Position numbers and translations under genes: made by a program. The notes beneath the pieces are model-generated. The model worked only from the letters and a program-made list of their open reading frames with translations, was not told where the DNA came from and searched no databases. Of a stretch of 19,459 nucleotides of DNA, positions 1-9,700 are shown in pieces. Each line of letters opens with the position of its first letter. Position 1 is the stretch's first letter. This DNA is from Flavobacteriales bacterium UBA4011. GTDB taxonomy: Bacteria > Bacteroidota > Bacteroidia > Flavobacteriales_D > Crocinitomicaceae. The stretch spans positions 3,810-23,268 of the forward strand of contig DGBF01000056.1 in the NCBI GenBank assembly GCA_002384725.1, given 5' to 3'.

Positions 1-37
1 AGGAGGGAGGCTCTAAAACTAATTACTCTACTTAAAA
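1..37. other. Intergenic sequence downstream of thiC
   Basis: This stretch lies 3' of the thiC stop codon and holds no coding sequence that can be supported. It opens with the purine-rich run AGGAGGGAGG at 1-10, which resembles one arm of the palindrome at 2306-2325. The other arm, if there is one, lies outside the window. Confidence 0.5.
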
Positions 38-1930
<1,893 letters not shown>

Positions 1931-2131
1931 TTAACCGCCAGCAGCAGCTGTAATTATTAAAATCTCGTCATTTTGGTTCAATGGAGTTTCATTCCAATCA
2001 GATTTTGGAATAACCGTGTTGTTGATCGCTACAGCAATTCCTATTTTCCCTAACAACTTGTTCTCCGATAAAATTTCGGACAAGTTACTCGAAGAAGTGG
2101 ATATTTTATCTCCGTTGAATTTTACTTCCAT
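1931..2131 (-). CDS. thiS: Thiamin biosynthesis sulfur-carrier protein ThiS
   Basis: ThiS is a small ubiquitin-fold protein whose C-terminal thiocarboxylate gives sulfur to ThiG during thiazole formation. With the start at 2131 the product has 66 residues, the normal family length, and ends in the essential Gly-Gly (ITAAAGG). It has the family-typical central IAVAINNTVI and the DEILIITAAAGG end. The reading frame is open further upstream to 2206, but that extension would be encoded by the TPP aptamer itself (2176-2245), so the ATG at 2131 is the believable start. It is the first gene of the thiS-thiC unit. Its activating enzyme ThiF is not in this window, so adenylylation must rely on a gene elsewhere or a MoeB-like protein. 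Confidence 0.95.
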   Translation of the reverse strand: MEVKFNGDKISTSSSNLSEILSENKLLGKIGIAVAINNTVIPKSDWNETPLNQNDEILIITAAAGG

Positions 2132-2175
2132 TTCATTTAAAATATGCTTCAGGGGAAAACCAAATTGGTCTAACG

Positions 2176-2245
2176 CTTTTCCTTCCGTCGGTGTCAGCCG
2201 ATTCAAGTTCGAAGGGTATTTCTCAGTCCGCGGACACCCCTAAAG
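2176..2245 (-). promoter_or_regulatory. TPP riboswitch (THI box) controlling thiS-thiC
   Basis: Read on the minus strand, the aptamer carries the conserved blocks of the TPP riboswitch. These are CTTTAGGGGTGTCC at the 5' side, CTGAGA then AATACCC for the pyrimidine-sensing arm, and GAACTTGAATCGGCTGACACCGACGG with a final GGAAGGAAAAG for the pyrophosphate-sensing arm. P1 can form between CTTT (2245-2242) and AAAG, P2 between GGGGT and ACCC, and the P5 stem is TCGG/CCGA. The ATG of thiS follows 44 bases later. In other bacteria TPP binding turns such genes off; the sign of the response here is inferred. CCCCTGAAG at 2155-2147 can pair with CTTTAGGGG at 2245-2237 as a competing structure. Confidence 0.95.
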
Positions 2246-2252
2246 TCAGAGT

Positions 2253-2260
2253 CAAAATTA
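2253..2260 (-). promoter_or_regulatory. Predicted -7 promoter element for thiS-thiC
   Basis: On the minus strand this reads TAATTTTG, an exact match to the Bacteroidota -7 consensus TANNTTTG. Transcription would begin about six bases further on, near 2247, right at the edge of the TPP aptamer. No clear -33 TTG at the usual distance was found. A TTGA lies about 23 bases upstream, so the match is only partial. Confidence 0.55.
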
Positions 2261-2305
2261 CGAATTATTCACTAGAAACTATTTCAAGTTTGTATCTTTT
2301 TTATT

Positions 2306-2325
2306 TTCCCTCCTCAAGGAGGGAA
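2306..2325. repeat. Perfect GGAGG-type palindrome between the thi units
   Basis: TTCCCTCCT and AGGAGGGAA form perfect 9-base arms around a 2-base centre (CA). It lies between the two divergent thiamin promoters and outside both riboswitches. As a symmetric element it could be a hairpin in either transcript direction, a protein-binding site, or a copy of a dispersed intergenic palindrome. A one-arm look-alike occurs at 1-10. It is not followed by a T-tract on either strand, so it is not a standard terminator. Confidence 0.7.
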
Positions 2326-2370
2326 GCAAATTCATTTTAAATATGATAAAGAATCGAATTTTTTATTCGC

Positions 2371-2378
2371 TATCTTTA
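2371..2378 (+). promoter_or_regulatory. Possible -7 promoter element for thiE-thiG-thiH
   Basis: TATCTTTA differs from the Bacteroidota -7 consensus TANNTTTG only in the last base. Transcription would start near 2384, where the leader's inverted repeat and aptamer begin. No convincing -33 element is visible, so the position fits but the match is weak. Confidence 0.35.
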
Positions 2379-2380
2379 CC

Positions 2381-2496
2381 AAAACTTTTAGGGGTGTCTG
2401 ACAATTTCACGTCATTCTGAGAAATACCCTCATGACCTGATGCGGATAATGCTGCCGAAGGGAAAAAGTGAGACGCTCGGCGTTCCTAAAAGTTTT
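2381..2496 (+). repeat. 12-bp inverted repeat enclosing the thiE aptamer
   Basis: AAAACTTTTAGG at 2381-2392 and CCTAAAAGTTTT at 2485-2496 are exact reverse complements. They bracket the riboswitch. The left arm contains the P1 5' strand, so the long helix and the ligand-stabilised P1 cannot form together. This looks like the switching helix of the expression platform. Confidence 0.85.
2385..2468 (+). promoter_or_regulatory. TPP riboswitch (THI box) controlling thiE-thiG-thiH
   Basis: This is a near-textbook TPP aptamer: GGGGTGTC, a P3 stem (TGAC/GTCA), CTGAGAAATACCC, then ACCTGATGCGGATAATGC and TGCCGAAGGGAAAAAG. P1 pairs CTTTT at 2385-2389 with AAAAG at 2464-2468. The expression platform continues to about 2496. 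A small stem ACGC/GCGT with a TCG loop occupies 2473-2483. CCTAAAAGTTTT at 2485-2496 is a perfect 12-base complement of 2381-2392, overlapping the 5' strand of P1. thiE starts at 2515. There is no T-rich intrinsic terminator, so control of translation start is more likely than termination (inference). Confidence 0.97.
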
Positions 2497-2514
2497 CACC
2501 AATTTGTATAGGAA

Positions 2515-3180
2515 ATGAATTTGCCTCGTGTTCAATATATAACGCATCCCGAAGAAGATTTTTCAAATCTGTCTTGGCTAGATAATTTGGCCGAAGGTGG
2601 AGTTAAATGGGTTCAATTGCGAATCAAAGAAGCCGATTTGGCCGAGTTTCATCCAAACTTGCATTTCAAAGCAACGCTTATTGAAATCGCAGATTTGATC
2701 CGCGAAAAAACCAAAGAACTGAGTATGATTTTGACCATTAACGACCATCCAGAAATTGCTCGATTATCCAATGCTGATGGTTGCCATATTGGGATGGAAG
2801 ATTCAAAAGAATCAAGTGATTTAGTTGACTTTGAAATTGTCGGTGGTACGGCGCATGATTTGAATGAAATAGATTCGTATTCCTTTGATATGGTGACGTA
2901 TTTTGGAGTAGGACCCTACAAAACTACTTCTACCAAAAGAAAAATTAAATCGGTGCTCGGAATTCAAGGATATCAAGATTTGATTTCTGAATTGAAGATA
3001 AAAAACAAGCTTAAACCCATTTTTGCCATTGGTGGAATTGAGGAAAAAGATATAGAAGGCATCATGAAAACAGGCGTTCACGGAATAGCTGTTTCAGGAT
3101 TGCTACACAACAATAATTTTGACTCAGAATTAATAAAACGAGTTGTTCAAAAAACGAATAATTATGCAAGATCCGTTTAA
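2515..3180 (+). CDS. thiE: Thiamin-phosphate synthase ThiE
   Basis: ThiE joins hydroxymethylpyrimidine diphosphate and thiazole phosphate carboxylate to give thiamin phosphate. The 221-residue protein has the family's TIM-barrel signatures in order: KWVQLRIKE near residue 31, TINDHPEIA near 74, [10 protein letters not shown] near 88, [10 protein letters not shown] near 109, the substrate-phosphate segment [11 protein letters not shown] near 131, IFAIGGI near 170 and GIAVSG near 190. The ATG lies 18 bases after the leader's inverted repeat, so it is the first gene under the plus-strand riboswitch. Its 3' end overlaps thiG by 17 bases, which suggests translational coupling. It stands alone, not fused to ThiD. 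Identification is firm. Confidence 0.95.
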   Translation: MNLPRVQYITHPEEDFSNLSWLDNLAEGGVKWVQLRIKEADLAEFHPNLHFKATLIEIADLIREKTKELSMILTINDHPEIARLSNADGCHIGMEDSKESSDLVDFEIVGGTAHDLNEIDSYSFDMVTYFGVGPYKTTSTKRKIKSVLGIQGYQDLISELKIKNKLKPIFAIGGIEEKDIEGIMKTGVHGIAVSGLLHNNNFDSELIKRVVQKTNNYARSV

Positions 3181-3931
3181 AATAGGAGATAAGATTTTTC
3201 AATCTCGATTGTTCACAGGAACAGGTAAGTTTAGTTCCAACGATGAGATGGAGCAGGCACTTTTGGCGAGTGAAAGCGAGTTGATTACGGTGGCGTTGAA
3301 GCGAATTTCAACCACTGATGAAGATGATCTATTGATGCGATTGAGACATCCAAAAATGAATCTTTTGCCCAATACATCTGGCGTTCGAACAGCTAAAGAA
3401 GCCGTTTTCGCTGCAGAATTAGCGCGAGAAGCCTTTGAAACGAATTGGATTAAATTGGAAATTCATCCGGAACCCAAATATTTGATGCCCGATCCGATTG
3501 AGACTTTGAAAGCCACAGAAGAGTTGGCCAAGAAAGGATTTATCGTGCTTCCTTACATACACGCCGACCCAGTTTTGTGCAAACATTTGGAAGATGCAGG
3601 AACGACGGCAGTAATGCCTTTGGGCGCGCCAATTGGATCAAACAAAGGATTGAAAACATTAGATTTTCTGAGAATAATAATCGAACAAGCAAAAGTACCT
3701 GTTATTGTAGATGCCGGTTTAGGTTCACCTTCACATGCAGCTGCAGCAATGGAAATTGGTGCCGATGCAGTTTTGGTAAACACAGCGATTGCCATCAATC
3801 AAAATCCAGTGCAAATGGCATTGGCCTTTAAAATGGCTGTACAAGCTGGTCGAATGGCCTTTTTAGCAGGAACGAATCAAATTTCAGAAAGAGCAGAAGC
3901 TTCGTCGCCGCTGACTGCTTTTTTGGATTGA
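3164..3931 (+). CDS. thiG: Thiazole synthase ThiG
   Basis: ThiG condenses 1-deoxy-D-xylulose 5-phosphate, dehydroglycine and the ThiS thiocarboxylate into the thiazole ring. The 255-residue product contains the TIM-barrel motifs expected: LFTGTGKF near the N-terminus, [30 protein letters not shown] (K98 matches the lysine that forms the imine with the sugar phosphate in the family), [13 protein letters not shown], and [14 protein letters not shown] followed by [16 protein letters not shown] seven codons further upstream (3143) would also be in frame. The ATG at 3164 matches the usual N-terminus and overlaps thiE by 17 bases, so it is preferred. It belongs to the thiE-thiG-thiH unit and needs ThiS, made from the opposite unit. 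Confidence 0.97.
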   Translation: MQDPFKIGDKIFQSRLFTGTGKFSSNDEMEQALLASESELITVALKRISTTDEDDLLMRLRHPKMNLLPNTSGVRTAKEAVFAAELAREAFETNWIKLEIHPEPKYLMPDPIETLKATEELAKKGFIVLPYIHADPVLCKHLEDAGTTAVMPLGAPIGSNKGLKTLDFLRIIIEQAKVPVIVDAGLGSPSHAAAAMEIGADAVLVNTAIAINQNPVQMALAFKMAVQAGRMAFLAGTNQISERAEASSPLTAFLD

Positions 3932-4068
3932 TAATTTAAGCCATGAATTACGCGAATTGACGCCAATAATATTGGATTAGATTCTTGAAAATTCGAACAA
4001 TTAACTCCGTTGCTGCTTCGCGGTCGTAGCAAGAGAAAAAACAATATTCATGATAAGAAAGTTATAAC
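3932..4068 (+). other. thiG-thiH spacer with short repeats and a hairpin
   Basis: This 137-base gap is long compared with the overlaps on either side of thiG. It contains two near-copies in tandem (GAATTACGC at 3945 and GAATTGACGC at 3954), a palindrome CCAATA-A-TATTGG at 3963-3975, and a hairpin TTGCTGC/GTAGCAA at 4010-4032 with one G-U pair. No TANNTTTG promoter was seen, so thiH is probably still read from the upstream leader. It looks like a degenerate intergenic repeat inserted in the operon. Confidence 0.5.
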
Positions 4069-5181
4069 ATGGAAACATTCAGCAAACATTTTGAGACATT
4101 AAACTGGGACGAAACCAAGTTGGCTATCTATTCCAAAACGAAAAAAGATGTTCGTCGTGCTTTGGATAAAGAAAAAAGAAACTTGGATGATTTTCAAGCT
4201 CTGATTTCTCCAGCCGCAGCTCCTTTTCTCGAAGAAATGGCACAAAGGAGCAAAGCTCTGACACAGAAGCGATTCGGGAAAGCATTGCGGATGTACATTC
4301 CTATGTATTTGTCGAATGAATGTCAGAATATATGCACGTATTGCGGATTTTCTTTGGATGTGAAAATTGCAAGAAAAACCTTGTCTGATGATGAAATCAT
4401 TAAGGAGGCTGAAATTATCAAGGCGATGGGCTACGATCACATACTTTTGGTGACAGGTGAAGCGAATAAAACGGTTGGTCTCGATTATTTTGTGAATGCT
4501 ATTCGATTATTGAAACCGTTTTTTTCTCAAATTTCCATAGAGGTGCAACCCCTCGATCAGCATGAATATGAAATTCTGAATCAAGAGGGTGTTTATGCTG
4601 TTTTGGTCTATCAAGAAACGTATAAAGAAGACGATTATAAAATTCATCACCCTAAAGGGAAGAAGTCTAATTTTCAATATCGTTTGCAAACTCCAGATCG
4701 ATTGGGTAAAGCCGGAATTCACAAAATTGGATTAGGCGTTCTATATGGATTGGAAGATTGGCGAGTAGATACTTTTTTCTGCGCCGCACATCTCGATTAT
4801 TTAGAGAAAACATATTGGAAAACACATTACGCCATTTCTTTTCCAAGGCTTCGTCCTTGCGCTGGAGGCATAGATTTGAAATCTGAAATGACGGATAGAG
4901 AGCTAGTTCAACTCATTTGCGCGTATCGTTTGCTCAATGAAGAATTGGAATTATCCATGTCGACGCGCGAATCAGAGAAATTTAGAAATCACATTATTCA
5001 ATTAGGCATCACCTCCATTTCAGCTGATTCTAAAACGGACCCCGGTGGATATGCCAATCCAAAAGCGAATTTGGAACAGTTTGAAATTGATGATAAAAGG
5101 ACAACAGAAACCTTTATCGATGTTATTAAAAGTCAGGGCTACGAACCTGTTTTTAAAGATTGGGACAATGCTTTAATGTAA
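4069..5181 (+). CDS. thiH: 2-iminoacetate (dehydroglycine) synthase ThiH
   Basis: ThiH is a radical-SAM tyrosine lyase. It cleaves tyrosine to p-cresol and dehydroglycine, the glycine-derived part of the thiazole ring. The 370-residue protein has the radical-SAM cysteine triad in NECQNICTYCGFS (C85, C89, C92; CX3CX2C) after an N-terminal helical region, and the C-terminal BATS-type region common to ThiH and HydG/HydE relatives. Motifs such as LLVTGE near 125, IEVQPL near 157, LGVLYGLEDWR near 222 and ISFPRLRPC near 257 fit. Using ThiH rather than the oxidase ThiO means the thiazole glycine unit comes from tyrosine. The stop codon overlaps the tail of the convergent GGGP synthase pseudogene by nine bases. 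Confidence 0.97.
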   Translation: METFSKHFETLNWDETKLAIYSKTKKDVRRALDKEKRNLDDFQALISPAAAPFLEEMAQRSKALTQKRFGKALRMYIPMYLSNECQNICTYCGFSLDVKIARKTLSDDEIIKEAEIIKAMGYDHILLVTGEANKTVGLDYFVNAIRLLKPFFSQISIEVQPLDQHEYEILNQEGVYAVLVYQETYKEDDYKIHHPKGKKSNFQYRLQTPDRLGKAGIHKIGLGVLYGLEDWRVDTFFCAAHLDYLEKTYWKTHYAISFPRLRPCAGGIDLKSEMTDRELVQLICAYRLLNEELELSMSTRESEKFRNHIIQLGITSISADSKTDPGGYANPKANLEQFEIDDKRTTETFIDVIKSQGYEPVFKDWDNALM

Positions 5182-5895
5182 CTGAGAGGTCCAAAACTGG
5201 GCGATATCCAAAAGAAAATCCACATTATCTTCGGTATAATTACCAATAACAATCACGTTAGCACCAGCATTTTTAGCTTCGTTTATCTCTTCTGTGGATC
5301 GAATTCCTCACCCAACAATAATAGGCATCTCCTGCTGCGCGCATTTCGAAAAAATTTCAACCGAAACTATGTCCTTCGCGCCACTGTCAGCATCCAAATA
5401 TATCAAGCTTTTACCCTGGAGAATTCCAGCTAGAACGGTGCTTTCAATTAAATTGATTTGATGGCATAGGCGCAGTCTGCCTAACATAAGCCACAGCACT
5501 CGAATTACCACCATCGATGAGTAAATATGCTGTTGGGATAATCTCAATGTCCATTTCCGAAATTTCTTTTGCTGTTCGGGTATGTTGCCCAATCAAATAA
5601 TCAGGATTTCTTCCCGATAGCACGCTAAGATAGAGTAGGGCGTCCGCTTTTTCTGAAATCTGATAGACATCACCAGGGAATAAAACAATTGGAATAGATA
5701 TTCTTCCGCTGAAAATTTCAACGACACGTTCCAAATCTTCCCTTTTTACTGTACTGCCTCCAATAAATAAATAATCAATTTTTGAAAATATTATCTTTTG
5801 AATAAAATCTTGAGCCGAATCGAAATCAAATTTATCAGGATCGATTAAAAACGCTATTTGACCTTTTTTAGAAAGTACCCCCCTCTATATAGCAC
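5173..5895 (-). pseudogene. Decayed geranylgeranylglyceryl/heptaprenylglyceryl phosphate synthase (group II)
   Basis: Intact enzymes of this family join a polyprenyl diphosphate to glycerol 1-phosphate, as in archaeal-type ether lipids; bacterial group II copies occur in Bacteroidota. Reading the minus strand across frames recovers nearly the whole protein: GQIAFLIDPDKFD, LFIGGSTV, LFPGDVYQISEKADALLYLS, VLSGRNPDYLIGQH, IPTAYLLIDGG, LIYLDADSGA, PIIVG, GIRSTEEIN, and the end FWTSQLH. Three lesions are visible. Near 5450 the frame shifts after TAPMPSN. At 5308-5310 a TGA replaces a glycine codon of the phosphate-binding GGG. At the 5' end a run of six G (5878-5883) puts the body out of frame with the GTG at 5895, and the in-frame codon upstream is a TAG. 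The gene lies directly behind the phosphopantetheinyl transferase (TAGTG overlap). Sequencing error could explain one lesion, hardly all. Confidence 0.88.
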
Positions 5896-6521
5896 TATTT
5901 AATTTCAATGGGTTCCGAATTTATGGTCAACACATTGTTTCCCGAATGAAAGGTTTTCATTTTGGTGTGGATAGATTCCTTTTCATTATAAATAATCCCA
6001 GACCAATCCTTTTCATTTTTAACCAGTCGAAGTTCATCTTTAAAAATTATCTTTTTTCTGCCTGCCAATTTGTACAAACTTTCTTTCATCGACCAAGCAG
6101 TAGTCATTTCAAGGTCACTTTCGATTTGAAGTGCAATGATTTCATCATCGTGCAAGAATTTCCCTTTCAATCTTTTGGCTTTATCTCGAATAGGTTCTAA
6201 GTCGAATCCAACCTTATAAGTAGAAATAGCTAATCCAACTATCTCTGTGGTATGCGATATAGAAATGAATTGGCGATCATTAAAATAGGGTGCTCCAATT
6301 CCAGAGTATTGTATTTCCTTTTTGCCAACAATTTCAGTTCTTAAGATTCGGGTCGCTACAAATTCTTCTTTCCTAGTTTTATGGCCAATTGAATTTAATT
6401 TTAAAATTTCTTTTTCGGTTAAGGAGTCCAAGTAGTCCTCAATAATAAATGAATCATATGAAAGTAGAAAGACTTCTGTCTCAGAATTGATCTTAATGGA
6501 GTGTATATTAGATAATACCAT
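5895..6521 (-). CDS. 4'-phosphopantetheinyl transferase (Sfp-like)
   Basis: This enzyme moves the phosphopantetheine arm from coenzyme A to a serine of a carrier protein. With the start at 6521 the product has 208 residues. The superfamily signatures are present: SISH at 87-90, the magnesium-binding VGFDLEP (D107, E109), and WSMKESLYK with W143, K146, E147 and K151. The frame is open to 6590, but the extra 23 codons overlap a good promoter (TACTTTTG at 6539-6532), so ATG 6521 is chosen. That would leave a leader of only about five bases. No carrier protein, polyketide or non-ribosomal peptide gene is nearby, so the target cannot be named. Its length fits the Sfp/HetI type rather than the short AcpS type. 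It is divergent from the TonB receptor operon. Confidence 0.9.
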   Translation of the reverse strand: MVLSNIHSIKINSETEVFLLSYDSFIIEDYLDSLTEKEILKLNSIGHKTRKEEFVATRILRTEIVGKKEIQYSGIGAPYFNDRQFISISHTTEIVGLAISTYKVGFDLEPIRDKAKRLKGKFLHDDEIIALQIESDLEMTTAWSMKESLYKLAGRKKIIFKDELRLVKNEKDWSGIIYNEKESIHTKMKTFHSGNNVLTINSEPIEIK

Positions 6522-6531
6522 ATGTCTGGAA

Positions 6532-6561
6532 CAAAAGTAAGGAATTAAATGAGCATTGAAA
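6532..6561 (-). promoter_or_regulatory. Predicted promoter of the phosphopantetheinyl transferase gene
   Basis: On the minus strand TTTC (6561-6558), 18 bases, then TACTTTTG (6539-6532) match the Bacteroidota TTTG/TANNTTTG promoter with one mismatch in the -33 part. Transcription would start around 6526. This decides the start of the gene, since a longer reading frame would run through the promoter. Confidence 0.6.
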
Positions 6562-6609
6562 TCGAAGTAGACTTGTATAAATGTGATCAAAATTGAAATT
6601 ACTCATAGG

Positions 6610-6638
6610 TTGATTCTGCCTTTGGATTTCTATTTTTG
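6610..6638 (+). promoter_or_regulatory. Predicted promoter of the TonB receptor operon
   Basis: TTG at 6610-6612, 18 bases, then TATTTTTG at 6631-6638 match the Bacteroidota housekeeping promoter exactly. Transcription near 6644 would give a leader of about 110 bases. A weaker alternative -7 box, TATATTTA at 6705-6712, would give a leader of about 37 bases but lacks a well-placed -33 element. Confidence 0.6.
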
Positions 6639-6755
6639 TTAAAATAATGTGAAGAAATCATATTAAATATTAATTTGGGACTCATTAGAAAACCATAATT
6701 TATCTATATTTACGACTTCTTGTACAAAAAAAGTTAAAACTAATAATAAGTATAT

Positions 6756-9700
6756 ATGTTACGGAATATTACCATACTTCTTGTAAGCTTCTTAGTTACA
6801 GTGACTTCTGCATACGCGCAGGTCGGGCTAGGGTCGCTGAAGGGTTCAGTCATCGATGCCGATACGAAGGAACCGATTCCATTTTGTAAAGTCCTCCTTA
6901 CCTTAAATGGTAGTGTAAAAGCAGGGGCAAACACAGATTTTGATGGAAAATTTCAAATTAATTCAGTTGCGGCTGGTTCATACGACGTATTAATTAAGAA
7001 TGAAACAGAAGGATTTAAATCAATTTCTCAAACGGGAGTTGTTATTTCATCTGAAAAAATCACATTCTTAGATAATATCGCCTTATCAAAAGCAAAAGAT
7101 GTAGTTGATTTAGCTGAAGTTCAAGTAATCGCTTATCGCGTTCCATTGATTGATAAAGATGGTGGAGCTTCGGGAGCAACGGTTACTCGTGAAGATATCG
7201 CTAGGTTGCCGGTTCGTTCAGCAGCTGGAGTTGCGTCAACAGTAGGAGGTGTAAATTCACAAGAAGGCGGAGGAATTAGTGTTCGTGGTTCTCGTGAAGA
7301 TGGTACATTCTATTATATAGACGGTATTAAAGTGCGAGGTTCGTCAAATCTTCCCAAGTCAGCAATTGAGGAGGTAACAGTAATTACAGGTGGTTTACCT
7401 GCAAATTATGGTGATGCAACTGGAGGTATTATTTCGGTAACGACAAGAGGACCGAGTTCAGTGTACTTCGGAAGTATTGAAGCCGTATCTTCTGGAATTT
7501 ACTTGAAAGGAAAAGATTCAGTTGGATATGATGGTAAGGCGTATGGTCTTGATTCATATGCTTACAATCTGGTGGAAGGAATGTTGTCCGGTCCACTTTG
7601 GATGCAAAAAGATTCAACTGGAAAGAAAACAAAACCGCGTTTAGGATTTTTGATTTCTGCCAATTATACAAGACAACAAGATCCGCGTCCATATGCAAAT
7701 GGAGGACAGTGGAGAATTACGAAAGAAGCGCGTGAAGATTTATTGGCGAACCCAATTCGTCCTACGGCTTCTGGACAAGGAACATTTCACAATGCATTGT
7801 TTTTAAGAAACAGTGATTTCGAACAAACAAAAACAAGAATGAACGCTGCAAATGGTGTTTTGTCTGCTCAAGGAAAAATTGATGTAAATACTGGACCAAG
7901 TGTCAATTTAACTTTTGGAGGTTCATTAAACTTGAACAATTCTAAAGCAACAAGTTATGCAGGTTCATTAATGAATTTTGAAAATTACGGAGACGTTAGA
8001 AGTTTAGACTGGAGAGTCTTTGGTCGATTGACACAACGTTTCTCCAACAGTGGTGAAGAAGGTAATGCTTCAAAAATTAAAAGTGCATTCTATTCCTTGA
8101 TGGTTGATTATTCCAAATCAAAACAGAATTTTTTCGATTCAAATCACGAATACAATATCTTTAATTATGGTCACGTAGGAACATTTACTACTACAAGACG
8201 ACCTTCTTATTCATTCAACGATTCATTGCAGAGATATGATCATGATGGATTTAGAGATGTGGTAGTAGATTTTACCCCGTCAGTTTTAAACTCTTCTCTT
8301 GCGGCAATTACTTCGCAGTACTACGATATATACGCGGACAATCCAGAAGGAAATTATTCAAATTTGACACAAATCGCCGCTGGTAATGCTTTGAGAAATG
8401 GTGACGCTCCAGGAAGTGTGTACAGTATTTGGAACAATATTGGTACGCCATATAACGCATTTGGAAAATCAGAAAATGATCAATTCCGTGTTACTGGTTC
8501 TGGCTCTGCAAACATTGGCGATCACTCATTATCATTAGGGTTTGAGTTCGAACAACGTTGGGACCGAGGATGGGGCAGTGGTGATGCAGGACCGATTGGT
8601 ATCTGGCAAGTTGCTCGTCAATTGGCAAACTTCCATATTCGTGAGTTAGATTTGAATAGTGGTGTTGTTCGTGATTCAGGATCATTCAAGTCAATTACAT
8701 ATGACAGATTGAATACAGGTTATGCTAGCACATCTGGTTCTGGAAGTTACGGAGGTCAAGGTGGATTGCAGGACTTTAATGGAAACGCAATTCTAGATAA
8801 TCAAGCTTTCTTTGATTATAGCTTACGTCAAAAATTAGGATTGAATCCAGCTGGAAATGACTTTGTCGATATTGATCAATACAATCCGGAGATTTTCCAA
8901 TTGGACATGTTCTCACCTGATGAATTGTTGAATTCAGGAAATTCATTTATATCTTATTATGGATACAACCATATTGGAAACAAAGTCAGTGGAAGAACAA
9001 ACATAAACGACTACTTTAATAAATTTGATGATAACGGAAATTACGAAAGATTTGTAGGTGCTTTCCAGCCTATTTATATATCAGGATATGTGATGGATAA
9101 ATTTGCTTTCAAAGATTTAGTATTTAATGTTGGTGTACGTGTAGATAGATTCGATGCCAATCAGCCTGTTTTGAAAGATCCTTATTTATTGTATGAAGCT
9201 AATAATGTTCAACAAGCAAAACAACTTGCATCATCGAATCCAAGCACTTATGGGTGGGTAAACATTCCTGGTTCTATGGGTGATGATTATACTGTATATG
9301 TAAATGACGTTGCTAATCCAACTGCAATTAATGGTTTTAGAAATGGACAACAGTTTTACGATGCAAATGGTACCGAGGTTAATGGCCCTGCCACTATCGA
9401 AGCAGCAAATGGAATTGCTCCATGGTTAATTGATGCAAATCAACAAACACCAAAAGCGAGCGCATTTAGTGACTACAAACCGCAATTCAACGTAATGCCA
9501 AGAATCGCATTCTCTTTCCCTGTGTCTGACGAATCATCTTTCTTTGCTCACTATGATATCTTGACGAAACGTCCTACGTCAAATGCACGTTTTAATCCTT
9601 ACGATTACCAATTCTTAGAGACACGTAATACAATTTTAGATAACCCGAACTTGAGACCTGAGAAAACGATCGATTACGAGATTGGATTCCAACAAGTATT

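Noticed and set aside
1931..2206. Longer ThiS of 91 residues starting at 2206
   Set aside because: The first 25 codons would be encoded by the TPP aptamer and leader; the ATG at 2131 gives the normal 66-residue ThiS.
2355..2369. CGAAT-TTTTT-ATTCG as a terminator
   Set aside because: Only five AT-rich pairs, located upstream of the thiE promoter region and followed by no T-tract; likely chance in an AT-rich spacer.
3143..3163. TTG start for ThiG
   Set aside because: Adds seven residues without family support and a longer overlap with thiE; the ATG at 3164 gives the usual N-terminus.
5308..5734. Two separate small minus-strand genes
   Set aside because: Both are fragments of one GGGP synthase split by a frameshift and a stop codon, as conserved motifs continue across frames on both sides.
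5895..6590. Longer phosphopantetheinyl transferase starting at 6590
   Set aside because: The extension runs through a good TANNTTTG promoter (6532-6539) and is not similar to the family; ATG 6521 fits.
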